Counted from the first letter of the stretch, positions 21,146 through 32,316 are shown. The stretch: 64,000 bases of DNA from Serripes groenlandicus (GCA_031761405.1 JASEVX010000005.1:7213724-7277723), one strand, 5' to 3'. Numbers and translations: made by a program. Notes: generated by a model from the sequence alone, not told the origin.

Positions 21146-21626
21146 TTGTTTTAATCGCATACAAGTATTGGGAGGACCGACTTTCTCCGGTATTATGTTT
21201 CTAAAAAAGTCAGACCTGATATGTGACACGTCACACAAAAACCGACCTTAGGGTATTCGTTCCTGTTCGCCATCTTGTCATACAATGTTGAAATAAATAC
21301 CCTTTATGCCAATGTACGGAAGGTCTGTTTTTTGCGTGACGCGAGTCATATCACGTGTGTATGATGTTACAAGAGATACTGAATTTTGCAAAAGCTTAAG
21401 TAATTTTTTAATTTACACGAGTGTACTTCATATTTTTGGTAGGATTTTATTTCGAAGTCATTTTACAGAAGATATATTCATCACTTCATTGGCGAGTGTT
21501 AGACTGGTGCCCTGTTTATGTGAAACTAATCGAAGACAGGCAATGATTCTCCAGGGGATAATCTTACTTGAGGAGTTCTGAATGTTCATTAGATTAATGC
21601 ATGTCGTTATTAAGGCTACCCATGTC
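21146..21626. other. No gene recognised
   Basis: An open frame of 91 codons (21306-21581, +) has no recognisable similarity. No repeat is seen. Confidence 0.45.
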
Positions 21627-21718
21627 CACATAGAACAGGGAACTAGTCTATGGCGATTGTAATCGAGATACACATAGAACAGGGAGCTAGTCTATGGCGA
21701 TTGTAATCGAGATACACA
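21627..21718. repeat. 44 bp direct duplication
   Basis: CACATAGAACAGGGAACTAG and the following TCTATGGCGATTGTAATCG occur at 21627 and 21671 with one base difference. Confidence 0.93.
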
Positions 21719-21749
21719 GAGGAGAGAAATAACGGATTATATGCGATAA

Positions 21750-21885
21750 CCCAACCTGACACAGTAGATATTTGACACATTAGCAGCAGACGATATTCGA
21801 AACAATATGGAACATAGAGAACTTGCCCAAACGGAGCATTTCATCCTCCCATCACAACATCTAAAAATATGTATGAATGCTCTTC
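21750..21885. mobile_element. Family A MITE, decayed fragment
   Basis: Weak matches: CACATTAGCAGCAGACGAT, TCGAAACAATATGG and GAGCATTTCATCCTCCCATC, in family A order. Termini are not clear. Confidence 0.4.
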
Positions 21886-21891
21886 ATGAAT

Positions 21892-22124
21892 GCCCTCCCT
21901 TTCCCACATACAACAAATCTGCAGCAGACGACTTTGAAAAAAACATAGTGACGGAAACCTGAAAAATCTCCATAAAAGATAGCTTAGTTGTTAAATAAAG
22001 TTGAAAACCTTGTGGCCAAAGGAGAAATTGATCATTATGAGCAAGTTCACCTTTGGCCACAATGTTTTCGAAAGTAGTCTGCTGCTATTGCGTCAACATG
22101 CGTCTGCAGGTGGGAAAAGGTTAA
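21892..22124. mobile_element. Family A MITE
   Basis: CCCTTTCCCACATACAAC on the left and GTGGGAAAAGGTTAA on the right. The central hairpin reads GGAGAAATTGATCATTATGA then GCAAGTTCACCTTTGGCC. Halves with CTGCAGCAGACGACTTTG and GTAGTCTGCTGC are inverted. Confidence 0.82.
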
Positions 22125-22342
22125 AAAGCAATATTTTATAACCATGTCTTCGAATACCGTCTGATACAATAACCTCAAAAGTTAATTATATGATGAAGAT
22201 GGTAATATCCTTTCTACTATAGAGTAGAAGAGGTTGTGTCCATGTGTTGTTACACATGAGTCTGCGCATTCATATACTCTGATATTAACTTTTCTTGAAA
22301 CCTTCTCTAACTCACCGCCAAACAGTGCATTGCCAAAGCCTG

Positions 22343-22499
22343 TACATCTGGATCAACAATGGTCACGAATGCTTGTTAATCTAGATATACATTGGTCACG
22401 AAGGCTTGTTAATCTAGATTTATATTGGTCACGAAGGCTTGTTAATCTAGATTTACACTGGACCGAAGGTTTGGTAATCTGGATGTACAATGGTCCCGC
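22343..22499. repeat. 33 bp tandem array, about 5 copies
   Basis: The unit is GGTCACGAAGGCTTGTTAAT plus CTAGATTTATATT. The outer copies are more diverged (CTGGATGTACAATGGTCCCG). Because 33 is divisible by 3, a short open frame crosses it, but it has no recognisable similarity. Confidence 0.85.
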
Positions 22500-22823
22500 A
22501 GTTCTTCGAATGCCTTTAGTTTTGTTTTCGTACTGGACGACTCAAAGTGTTATCAAAATGGGAGATTTATATATCATGTGAGTAGTTTTATAATACGCTA
22601 ACATATGACGTTCATAGAGGCGGTGGTCATTTCATTAAACCACATTCTTACTTTACCCAGGTCATCTCCCTCTGTGTATCCATAACAACCGTTTAACATG
22701 TTTTTATGATGATTTTAAAGGATCTCGTACAGATCTCGTACAGCATTATACCAAGGTCGGTGACCTTTTATCCAGACAGGTGTTATTACACCTTGTTACA
22801 AGGTGTAGTTACTTCGATCTGGA
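22500..22823. other. No gene or repeat recognised
   Basis: Nothing is recognised. A short duplicated GATCTCGTACAG lies near 22722-22744. Confidence 0.4.
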
Positions 22824-22905
22824 ATTAATCCTTTCCCTGATTTAGAAACGACTTTTGACGCTTCTGCAGCAAACTACATTTAATAAATGTTATAGGAAAA
22901 TGAGG
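22824..22905. mobile_element. Family A MITE, left-end fragment
   Basis: TTAATCCTTTCCCTGATT, then TTCTGCAGCAAACTACATTT. The right half is not found. Confidence 0.5.
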
Positions 22906-24220
22906 CAGCGTTAATGATCAACGATTTTCCAGAAATGTTTCGAAGTCAGATTCAAAATGATCACTTCGACTTTCAACATTGTTTTTCTTGTATACTTGGT
23001 TCCGCTATGCTATCAAAATATGCGACTCTATTAATATCAAACCAGGGAAAGTATTAAGGCAAGGTTTTGTCATAGATATTTGTTTATTGTAAGGTGGGAA
23101 TCGGGTCACAGGACATGTTGGTTTTTGTGTGTAGATATAGAAACATCTGAGCAATGGCATGGAAGCCTGTGGATGCTACTAATTACTTAAAATCCAAACT
23201 CAGCTAATATGAACAATGCATGGTTGCGACGCTGACCCATATTCACTAATCAAGCCGGAGACTATTCGAATAATCTTATTTTAAATTGACGAAGTAAACC
23301 AATTTCAGCTTTGCTAGATCAAGAAATCAAGTTTACTTTGAAATTAATCATATCCTGTACATGTATAATCTTTCGGGAATATATGTCCTGCTTCTCTGTT
23401 TTAAAAGGGGAAAACCCATATTACTTGATGTCGGAAACCTAGAAGATATTTCTTGGTAAGGGAGACCCCGTATTGTCTATGTAGGCAAACACTGACATTC
23501 CTGTGACTCGATGACTTAGCTAAATATTTGTATGAACCGATGAGAAAGATTTGGTGAAACCTATCGTATTCAGGACAAACAAATGGATCAAAAGAGATGC
23601 TCCCGAGTTCCCCCGATAAGGTGTTGTTTACCAACTGTTCCAAAAATAGCCATAGCTACTACCGGTCAGTTGACCATTGGCTAAAACAAAACGCTAGATT
23701 GTGTGATCATATGGCATCAATAACCTTGCGGGAACATGGAATGTATGTCCATCCATTTGTTGTCATACTCTTATATAGAACTCAGGAGTCGGTTAAACCT
23801 GCAGTCCTATCGTTTACTATGACTGTGACGTCACTGAATTCACGTTTGACACGTTTTAGGCAAATATGTTGCACAAGCGAACAGAAAGCGTAAACAAAAG
23901 AAAACAATGACGTCACTGTGACTACAGTAAGCGGTATGATTTCATAGGACACCATCACGTGTTGTGTTATGTTTGTTTCCATACCCGGAGGAATAACACG
24001 GTATAACCAGTGTAATGGTTGAAGTTCTCACGACAACACACGAGCTGTTTCACGATATGTGGTCTTGTTGCATCGTCTTTCTGGCTCTTGGTGCGAAACT
24101 TATCGGGCATTAGTTCTTGTTTTACCAAAAAAGTACGATAGTTGTGGTTTGTTTCATTTTCAGGAAATAATGGAATCATATCTTAACTTACCACATGTGA
24201 TATATATATAAAACAATTAT
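22906..24220. other. No gene recognised; two CRE-like TGACGTCA sites
   Basis: No exon or repeat is recognised in 1.3 kb. TGACGTCA occurs at 23826-23833 and 23908-23915, each beside an ACTGTG/CACTGTGAC context in inverted arrangement, so the pair may be the arms of an old palindrome and not regulatory sites. Confidence 0.45.
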
Positions 24221-24296
24221 TTTACCCTTTTCCACAAAAAACAAATATGCAGCAGGCACCTTTGAAAATAATGGAAAACATATATAGAAAACCACT
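24221..24296. mobile_element. Family A MITE, left-end fragment
   Basis: TTACCCTTTTCCACAAAAAAC, then ATGCAGCAGGCACCTTTG. No right half is seen. Confidence 0.5.
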
Positions 24297-24416
24297 AATG
24301 ACAGGTTAGTGTATTGGTATAACTTAACCTCAGGCCTGCTTTTTCAAAATAAAATTTGAGTATAAATGGATTGTGAAGCTTGCAATAAAATAAATGATTA
24401 AGTATAAACCATCAAT

Positions 24417-24490
24417 TACTTGAACGCGTTGTTAACTCGATGTAATTATTAGGTCCGCTTTGAACTTCGAGTTATCGCTAGAGCAGTGAG
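24417..24490. mobile_element. Tigger-like element fragment
   Basis: CTTGAACGCGTTGTTAACTC and GAACTTCGAGTTATCGCTAG resemble the interior and right end of the element at 18866-19163. One terminus is missing. Confidence 0.4.
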
Positions 24491-24734
24491 TAGTACGTGA
24501 GAACTGTAACCAAGACCATCTATGGCGAGAAATGATATGGTTCTAAACCTTCTTTTTATTAACTATGGAGATTTATAGAATGATATCTAGATGTTTAGAA
24601 ATAGATCCGATTTTTCTTTTCAATTATAAATTGCTGCAGTAGTTAAAAGTTCCTGTTGAGCGTCATAAGCGCTTCGCCCTGTATTCTTCCAGTAAATGAA
24701 TTCTTACTTATCTCGTTCAAACTTACGGACGCAT

Positions 24735-24850
24735 TCTGACCATATACAGCAGACTACTTTTGGAAACATTTTGACAAAAAGGTTAAATTGCTTATTATGA
24801 ACAATTTCTCCTTTTACAACTATGTTTTCAAATGAAATCACTGATGACCA
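24735..24850. mobile_element. Family A MITE, fragment
   Basis: CATATACAGCAGACTACTTT, then TTAAATTGCTTATTATGAAC and AATTTCTCCTTTT. The right half breaks off after TGTTTTCAAATG. Confidence 0.5.
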
Positions 24851-25184
24851 ATAGGTATACAGCGGAACATGGGTTACAATGGCGTACAACAGGACCGGAA
24901 TGGAATCTGGCATGATCTATTGTGGGTCGCTATATTTAACGAGAAAGTATTACATTTTAATATTTCGGTTGTTTTTAAGTCAGTCAGTTCCAGATAGTAC
25001 GTTGAAAATGTAGCAGTGATGTTATAGTCTGTTTCTGTCACTTTTCTTTGCCTTTTTTTAGTACAAATAAATTGTTTCAAACAATTTGATTGGCGTTTGA
25101 CTTTAATCCGAACACATGTTTGACACCTTTCCTTTAGACGACAAATCTGCACCAGACGAATGCGTTTTTCGGCAACATATGGTT

Positions 25185-25590
25185 TGTTTGATTCGGGTTT
25201 GAAGTCGTATCACGGCGGCCAGTTCTACTACCCATGGCGGCCAGTCCTACTACCCATGGCGGCCAGTCCTACTACCCATGGCGGCCAGTCCTACTACCCA
25301 TGGCGGCCAGTCCTACTACCCATGGCGGCCAGTTCTTCTACCCACGGCGGTCAGTTCTACTACCCATGTGTTTCCTGGCTGTCTTACCCCGGAACTCCAC
25401 ACAACAATCTTTCCAATCAACTAACTGCTTTTCCATATAGAAATGGAAGACGAATGACGCATTGACTGTTGTCAAACCTCGAAAAGAATAATAGCTATCT
25501 GATGTTCCAATTCACAACATCTGGACTTACAGCCCGCGTCGCTACCGACTGAGCTACCTGGCCTCGGCTGCAACCCCACGAGAATTATCT
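25185..25590 (-). mobile_element. SINE-1 (minus strand) with an internal 22 bp expansion
   Basis: On the minus strand the head is CCAGGTAGCTCAGTCGGTAG (A box). The body matches the SINE at 18157 (GTCATTCGTCTTCCATT, TATGGAAAAGCAGTTAGTTG). The tail ends in GCCGTGATACGACTTC and AAACCCGAATC. In the SINE-1 copy at 16257 the tail holds one CTGGCCACCGTGATG; here the equivalent CTGGCCGCC segment is repeated about seven times (25206-25366). A decayed family A fragment precedes it. Confidence 0.75.
25206..25366. repeat. 22 bp minisatellite inside SINE-1, about 7 copies
   Basis: The unit is ACTACCCATGGCGGCCAGTC plus CT; the end units read TTCTACTACCCATG. It is derived from the tail motif (TCACGGCGGCCAGTTCTAC) of the SINE that encloses it. 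The unit is not a multiple of 3, so frames across it rotate. Confidence 0.92.
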
Positions 25591-26039
25591 CTATACGTGC
25601 ACGTATAATTACTGAAAAGTGTTTAAATCGTTGTGACATATGGAGAAAGTGCTCATTAGGTTACAATACACTCAAACAAATCCTTCTTTGTTTCCATATA
25701 AATCGACAAGTTTCAGTCCTCAATTGTCACACTTTCTAAGCATTTCTCATGTAGAACACCATATATCATTGAAAAGAGTTACCTCCTAGCTTAAAAACAA
25801 TCCAAAGAAAGTGTGGGGTCATGCATTATGCAAGAAAGAACTCACCAGGCGAAAATGGTAACCGTCATTTTGTACCAAATCGGGCCAGGACAAAACCGGT
25901 GTTTAGCATTCTCTACTTTCACTTTCAAACAAGGTCAAAATACTAAAAGTGATCAAATCAATCATTTCCAGTGCCCCCTATACACATTCATTTTAAGAGA
26001 CTATAGTACTGTAGATCAGCAAGTCAGCGGATGTATTTA
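25591..26039. other. No gene recognised
   Basis: A 75-codon open frame at 25813-26040 resembles nothing known. No repeat is seen. Confidence 0.4.
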
Positions 26040-26128
26040 GCGTAATTTGACCATTATGGGCAAGGTCTTCTTTATGACCACAGTCGCTTGCTGCAGATAC
26101 GTCGAGAAAAGCGTCTGTATGTGGGATG
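26040..26128. mobile_element. Family A MITE, right-end fragment
   Basis: ACCATTATGGGCAAGGTC, then GTCGCTTGCTGCAGATACGT and GTCTGTATGTGGGA. It ends where the 86 bp array starts. Confidence 0.5.
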
Positions 26129-26132
26129 CTTC

Positions 26133-26997
26133 ACTTGTCGATAACCTTTGATTGACTGTTTGTTGTTTTACAATGTTACAGTGATATCACAGCGTTTCCT
26201 GAGTTAGTTACCAGTACTACTTGTCGATAACCATTGATTGCCTGTTTGGTGTTTTACAATGTGTCAGTGATATCACAGCGTTTCCTGAGTTAGTTACCAG
26301 TACACTACTACTTGTCGATAACCATTGATTGATTGTTTGGTGTTTTACAATGTTACAGTGATACCACAGCGTTTCCTGGGTTAGTTACCAGTACTACTTG
26401 TCGATAACCATTGATTGATTGTTTGGTGTTTTACAATGTTACAGTGATACCACAGCGTTTCCTGAGTTAGTTACCAGTACTACTTGTCGATAACCATTGA
26501 TTGACTGTTTGGTGTTTTACAATGTGTCAGTGATACCACAGCGTTTCCTGAGTTAGTTACCAGTACTACTTGTCGATAACCATTGATTGATTGTTTGGTG
26601 CTTTACAATGTTACAGTGATACCACAGCGTTTCCTGAGTTAGTTACCAGTACTACTTGTCGATAACCATTGATTGATTGTTTGGTGTTTTACAATGTTTC
26701 AGTGATATCACAGCGTTTCCTGAGTTCGTTACCAGTACTACTTATCGATAACCATTGATTGACTGTTTGGTGTTTCACAATGCTTCAGTGATACCACAGC
26801 GTTTCCTGGGTTAGTTACCAGTACTACTTATCGATAACCATTGATTGACTGTTTGGTGTTTTACAATGTTTCGGTGATATCACAGCGTTTCCTGAGTTAG
26901 TTACCAGTACTACTTATCGATAACCATTGATTGACTGTTTGGTGTTTTACAATGGTTCAGTGATATCACAGCGTTTCCTGTTACCAGTACTACTTGT
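26133..26997. repeat. 86 bp tandem array, about 10 copies
   Basis: The unit has ACTTGTCGATAACCATTGAT, GTTTGGTGTTTTACAATG, GATATCACAGCGTTTCC and GAGTTAGTTACCAGTACT. Copies are highly similar, with scattered substitutions. The last copy is truncated (CCTGTTACCAG) and runs directly into the 3' end of a minus-strand SINE at 26998. Confidence 0.95.
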
Positions 26998-27150
26998 CCA
27001 GTCCTAATGCTAACCCCACAACCATGAGCGCCAAGGTGGGCAGCTATTACAATCATTTTCTAAAGTCCTTGGTATGACCCGGACGGGGATCGAACTCACG
27101 ACCTCCCGTACCCAATGCGGACGCTCTACCACTACATCAATGACGCGGTT
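26998..27150 (-). mobile_element. SINE-2 (tRNA-derived), minus strand
   Basis: On the minus strand it reads GATGTAGTGGTAGAGCGTCC (A box), GTGAGTTCGATCCCCGTC (B box), CGGGTCATACCAAGG, then a body with GCGCTCATGGTTGTGGGG and the end TAGCATTAGGACTGG. The tRNA-like head, the CGGGTCATACCAA junction and a short body define a SINE family also seen at 40843. Confidence 0.82.
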
Positions 27151-27532
27151 GTCGTTAACCAAGAAGATCGTTTGACGTGGATCATCATTTACAACTTGTA
27201 ATTATAAAGACCACGAAATATAGAAATCATTAACCAGTATGCTTTTCGTTTATTGTAAATTAGCCAGCCAGAACAATCATCTTAGCCATATACAGATGAT
27301 ATATAGCTTTGTTACGGAGCTAATAAATCGTGAAACCTTAACATCTAGTTTGTTTCTCAATCGGCTGAACATGCGCGAAGTTAATTGGGATTTCAAAGTG
27401 ACTCAAATCGGATTTACGTATTTGGTGTTTTAAATTAACTAAAATGGCGTGTTTGTTATTTTTTGGAATTAGGCAAGTTGGTCTGTACCTGTATTAAAAG
27501 CATAGCAGATGGGAGCATTATGTAGCATCATT
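27151..27532. other. No gene recognised
   Basis: A 64-codon open frame (27239-27433) resembles nothing known. Confidence 0.4.
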
Positions 27533-27820
27533 TAAATGAAGGTATACATACTTGAAAAATTGTCTGCTGCAGAGGCACCAGAAAGCGCCTGCATGTTGAA
27601 AAGAGTTAATTCAATAACCTTATCAATCACAGTTTGTTCTTCATACAGCAATACAAAGATGATAACATTGTTTAGATAGTACTCTGAAACTGCTGAACTG
27701 ATTTTAATACTCATTTGACTATCGATCCTTAAAAGACACTCAATCAAAATGCTCAAGGCATATCAATTGGTTGAAAAACTAGGATACCAGTCGCCAACTT
27801 GTCCTGAAGACTATTAAGGA
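27533..27820. repeat. Duplicated block, copy 1 (offset about 913 bp)
   Basis: It begins with a family A right end (TGTCTGCTGCAGAGGCACCA and GAAAAGAGTTAA) and continues with unrelated sequence (CCTTATCAATCACAGTTTG ... CTCAATTGG-like). The same order occurs at 28437-28740. Insertion of family A therefore predates the duplication. Confidence 0.75.
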
Positions 27821-28284
27821 AGGTTTAAGGCATCATTCTCGTCACCAAGCCATCCCGCAAGAACAGTCCTGTTAAGGTTGGATTCTTGAGTATCTTTAAT
27901 ATTTGGACAAGAACATCTACCCGTGTACAATATATATATAGCAAGTCTGAGATTCATTATAATTTTTGGCCAACGAAAGTTTCCCCGTTATAATTTAACA
28001 CTCATTCTATTACATTTATACAACCTATATTATCTCCCCCTTTTTACATTCATATATATTTACTGATGAGCCTTTGCTAAAAAAGTATCAAGCAATGTAG
28101 AGAGAGATTAGACTGTAAGTATTTACAGGGTGATCTAAATCTGCATCGTTCATAATTAGGGCATTAAGTCGCACATAACAGGAAGCAGAAATGTTACATA
28201 AAGTCGGGCACAGAAGGATAAGTGTTAAGACCAAAATATTTACAAAGGCATGTCGGACATAGAGGATTCTCTAAACAAACTAAT
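27821..28284. other. No gene or repeat recognised
   Basis: Spacer between the two duplicated blocks. Nothing is recognised. Confidence 0.4.
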
Positions 28285-28384
28285 CGTTGTATATACAGGG
28301 GGTTCCAAAAATGAGTACCTTTTCAATTGGAGGTGAACGTTGTATATACAGGGGGTCCCCAAAATGAGTACATTTACAATTGGC
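28285..28384. repeat. 53 bp direct duplication
   Basis: CGTTGTATATACAGGGGGT and the following CCAAAAATGAGTAC occur at 28285 and 28338. Confidence 0.85.
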
Positions 28385-28436
28385 TTTTCCTACATACAAG
28401 GAATCTGTAGCAGATACATCTAGGCACAAAGATGAC

Positions 28437-28740
28437 CAATCTCTATAAATGACGGTATACATACTTAAACAATTGTCTGCTTCAGAGGCACCAAAAAGCG
28501 CCTTCATGTCGAGAAGAGTTCATTCCATTACCTTATCAATCACAGTTTGTTATTCATACAGCAATGCAAAGAAGATAACATTGTTTAGATAGTTCTCTGA
28601 AACTGCTGGACTGATTTCAATATTCATTTGATAATTGTTCCTTAAAGGGACCCTCAGTAAAAATGCTCCAGCCATCTCAATTGGTTGAAACACTTGGATA
28701 CCAAGCGCCATATTGTCCTGAAGGGTACTATGCTCACTGT
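28437..28740. repeat. Duplicated block, copy 2
   Basis: It repeats 27533-27820: GGTATACATACTTAAAC, TGTCTGCTTCAGAGGCACC, GAGAAGAGTTCATTC, CCTTATCAATCACAGTTTG, GGTTGAAACACTTGGATACC. It is diverged at roughly one base in ten by eye. Confidence 0.75.
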
Positions 28741-28759
28741 GAAAAGACTATCAAGGAAA

Positions 28760-29026
28760 GTAAAATTGTTCAATGAAGTTGAAAACATAGTGGCAAAAAG
28801 AAAAAATGCTAATTAAGCTCAAAATGTTTTGAAAGGTCGTTCTCTGCAGATGTGTCGAATGCTAATATTGGTTATGCTTTGAACGTCTGAAAAACAATTG
28901 TTCTTTACACAATAATACATATATATCATCCAACCCATACTTTCATCTAAACATGTATAGTGTATTTGTGCATAGATGTTATCAACGTTGTCTGCTGCAA
29001 AATGTCGTATGTGGGAATGGGTTAAT
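28760..29026. mobile_element. Family A MITE fragments
   Basis: GAAGTTGAAAACATAGTGGC and GAAAGGTCGTTCTCTGCAG around 28775-28860, then GTTGTCTGCTGCAAAATGTC and GTGGGAATGGGTTAA ending at 29026. It is probably one element split by other sequence or two decayed copies. Confidence 0.5.
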
Positions 29027-30012
29027 TTTATATTCTAGTCGTGCTCCAGGAAATCGAACCTTGTACTATTTATGACAAGGGGGCGTGTTGGAAGTCAGTA
29101 ATTCACTACAGAAGGTAAACCATTACACATTGTAATCGGACTTATTCTAGTCTAACTGGAAAGCCTATTTGTCAGATAAACGAAATGTCAAAATGTTGGG
29201 AAGAGTTCAGGTCAAACACCATTCAGGTAAAAAACTCTGAGAAATTCCTGTGAATGAACCTCTACTGTAAACTGGGTCGGCAATTTCTCTGTTATTCAGG
29301 TAGGTTTTTATGTTCAGGGCTAATTATAACAAATGCTTACAGTCTAGTTTAACCGGTCCCTCTTACGACCAAACTTAAACATTCCTTTGTGAAAAAAATC
29401 CATACGAAAATATGGACACCATATATGAATTATAATTTATTTATAGAATAAACTTGAACACATATTTTGAAATGGAGATATATATATATATATATTTCTT
29501 TTTAGCAGGTTCTGTTGAAAACAACATGGGAAGAAGATCGGGCCCTGATTGTAAAACGTCTAATTTTCCACAATATCATTATGTCCTCTGTTTAGAAATT
29601 CACAAAGGTTTTTCGGGCTCATCAGACGTGTATGAAAGTGGCCAGCTGGAATGTTTGAAAGTGCATGTATATCTACGAAAGTGCTTGTATATCAACGTTT
29701 TTCATATTGTTTCCAAAACCCTCTGAATACTGATATTTTATATTTCAGTCATCAACTTTCAAAAGATCGAAGGTAAAATTGTCAACATCTGGAGTAATTA
29801 TTTCATTTACAGATTGAAAAACTTTGTGCGAAAAGGAGTAATTTCTCATTATAAACCTGTTTTCTATTTCTAATAAAGTCTCAAAAAGTAATTTGTTGTA
29901 AATGTGTCCAGATTGGACATACTCAAGTGATATATCTTTTAATTTCAACATGTAACAATGTCTGACAAGCAAAATGCGGTATTTTCATGTTTTTAGTTAC
30001 TTTGCTTTCCAT
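29027..30012. other. No gene recognised; (AT)n tract
   Basis: An (AT)n run lies near 29478-29497. The 90-codon open frame at 29454-29726 follows a TTTTTAGCAG acceptor-like site but resembles no known protein and has no matching donor, so it is not called. Confidence 0.45.
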
Positions 30013-30145
30013 TAACCCTTTCCAACATCAACAAATCCGCACCAAAAGACATTGAAAACAACTAGGCTAGAAAATATCTCCTTTTTGTTATAATGCGTTC
30101 AAATGTTATCTGCTACAATAGTATCAATAACGAGAGGGGAATACC
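30013..30145. mobile_element. Family A MITE, shortened
   Basis: ATTAACCCTTTCCAACATC, then CCGCACCAAAAGACATTG. The right half has ATGCGTTCAAATGTTATCTG and GAGAGGGGA. It lacks most of the central hairpin. Confidence 0.55.
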
Positions 30146-30501
30146 ACCAGCACTGCAACACTGTATGAGCTTTGGTAAATGAATTGTACTTTTAAAATAC
30201 TTAATGTGTTATAACATAATTTAATTATCTTCCACTAACAGTAGGAGAACAAACAAAAACAATCCGACCTTTAGATGGTTTACTTTAACTTTTTTCCTCT
30301 TTTCTTTATAATTCAATCGTTTCAAAGTAATTTAAATGTATTTTAAATCGTAGAAATGTCTGAGATTTGCATTAATTTATAACTGTTCTCAACGGGACAG
30401 TTGACTGCTACATTCAAAACATTTCTTGAAACCAGAAAATCGGTATGAGCCTATAATCTTTGTTTCAATTTGGTGATGCAGATGAAGAAAATAAAGGATA
30501 T
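30146..30501. other. No gene or repeat recognised
   Basis: AT-rich spacer. Nothing is recognised. Confidence 0.4.
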
Positions 30502-30749
30502 GAGCCGTCCCGCGAGAAAACCAACATTATGGCCTCTGCGTAATGTATCGACCCAGATCAGTCTGCGCAGTCCGCGCAGACTGATCCGGGCCGACACATT
30601 CCGTCTCAGGGGATAGAGGTATAGAGTAATGATTCATGAAACAGAAAATCCACAGAAGGCATAGATTAGCCTGCGCGGCATGCTTAGGCTGATCCAGGTC
30701 GACACTTTACGCATAGGCCACAATGTTGGTTTTCTCGCGGGACGGCTCA
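30502..30749. mobile_element. Family B palindromic element, full length
   Basis: GAGCCGTCCCGCGAGAAAAC on the left, TTTTCTCGCGGGACGGCTCA on the right: perfect outer inverted repeat. Interior GCGCAGTCCGCGCAGACTG and CGCGGCATGCTTAGGC. This is one of the best-preserved copies in the window. Confidence 0.92.
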
Positions 30750-30925
30750 ATTATTCAGGTTAACAATATGACAGGCCATTTACTGATAACGCGCAGTCAA
30801 CAAGGAATTCGATCAGACTGTTTCACACCATGGGACGGTGGGACTCTGACGTGGGATGGTATTGCGGATAGTGCAGATGCATATCAGCCTGACAGCCAAG
30901 CAGTCTAATCTAGCTCTGCATTTCT

Positions 30926-31230
30926 CAACCGGAAACCAGGAACGCCTGGTTAAATGCCTGCTCGTATCCAGAAACCATGAGAGCCTGGTTCGATCCTGTC
31001 CGTAACCAGAAACAAGGAGTTCGTGGTTAGATCACTGATCGTAACCAGAAACCAGGAGTGCCTGGTTAGATCACTGCTCGTAACCAGAAACCAGGAGTCT
31101 CTGGTCAGATCACGTAATCAGAAACAAGGAATGCCTAGTTCGATCCCTGTTCGTAACCAGAAACAAGGAGTGCCTGGTTCTATCATTGCTCGTAACCAGA
31201 AACCAGGAGTGCCTGGTTTAACCCCTGATC
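30926..31230. repeat. 39 bp tandem array, about 8 copies
   Basis: The unit is CTCGTAACCAGAAACCAGGA plus GTGCCTGGTTAGATCACTG. It contains the inverted repeat AACCAGG/CCTGGTT. Because 39 is divisible by 3, a short frame stays open, but it has no recognisable similarity. Confidence 0.92.
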
Positions 31231-31739
31231 GCATGATCATTGCGGACCATTCCTACCCTAGCACTGGTTAGTAACACGAATCATAGATAAATGTACTAGC
31301 TTTAGTAGTTATTGTTATTTATTTATTATTAATGATAATTAATGTGAAATAACTGCAATCTTGTTTGAAAATCGGCTGAAACAAATGCAAACATTAATTT
31401 CTTTATCTTCACTTCCATTGTTTGTTGAAGCTTTATCGTCCTCCGTGTTCTCTCTTCAAACATGTACATGTAAACATTTTTTAAAGTATCGAATTATGCT
31501 GTCAATGATACACAGGCTATTTATGATATTCATCTTTCGCCAAATTGTGTTAAAAATTCAAATTTGTTTGAGCAGGATAAGGGTTAAGAGTTAATCGTGA
31601 GGTAACGCCTGTGTTATTTGTCTGCTATAATATCAACACCCTGTTTATTAACCGCACCACACAGAAACTGGGCTGTACGTCTATACGTGGAATGATCTCG
31701 GCAAACCGGTGTTATGTTCCGTATGTTTAGAGTCTTAAA
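31231..31739. other. No gene or repeat recognised
   Basis: Nothing is recognised in this AT-rich stretch. Confidence 0.4.
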
Positions 31740-31830
31740 CGTTCCCATACAATAACACATCTGCAGTAGATGACTTTGCTTTGAAAACATCTAATCAAAA
31801 AGATATATGGAAACTCTATATAAATCAATT
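31740..31830. mobile_element. Family A MITE, left-end fragment
   Basis: GTTCCCATACAATAACAC, CTGCAGTAGATGACTTTGC and a TGGAAACTCTATATAAATC tail. The right half is absent. Confidence 0.55.
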
Positions 31831-32090
31831 AAGATATTCCACTGATCTACCCGGCCGAATAGATGCGATAAGTACTCCTTTCTTCCCGACGCAGCTTGCC
31901 AGTCTAATTGGACCTCGTCTGGCGACTTGGAATCTTACTGTATTTGCGCACACTGAAGACTCGGGTAAGCCTGTGCATACACACAGTCTCATCAGTGTCT
32001 CCACTGTCCGCCTATATGTTATAACGGCATAGAAATGCATCTTCTGACGATAAACTACTAGTGTAGCCCTACTTGATGTACGACGCACCT

Positions 32091-32316
32091 TTAACCCTTC
32101 GCACCTATAGACGCTTTCTGACGCCTCTGCAGCAGACGACTTTTGAAAACACTGTGACTAAAGATGAAATTGCTCAAAACGAGCAATTTCTTCTTTTGCC
32201 ACAATGTTTTCAACTCCTTTCAGTGATTATACCAACATTTATAGAGGTTTTCCGTGTGTTTGCCTAGATACTCAAAGTCTGCTGCTGCAGGATTGTCGTA
32301 TGTGGGAAAGGGTTAA
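32091..32316. mobile_element. Family A MITE, full length
   Basis: TTAACCCTTCGCACCTATAG to GTGGGAAAGGGTTAA, TTAA on both edges. Central hairpin GAAATTGCTCAAAACGAGCA. Halves with GCAGCAGACGACTTTTG and GTCTGCTGCTGCAGG are present. Confidence 0.9.

Noticed and set aside
23826..23915. Pair of cAMP response elements as a promoter
   Set aside because: TGACGTCA occurs twice, but the contexts are inverted copies of each other and no gene starts nearby; probably an old palindrome.
29454..29726. Exon after a TTTTTAGCAG acceptor-like site
   Set aside because: No similarity to a known protein and no convincing donor; the upstream part is an (AT)n run.
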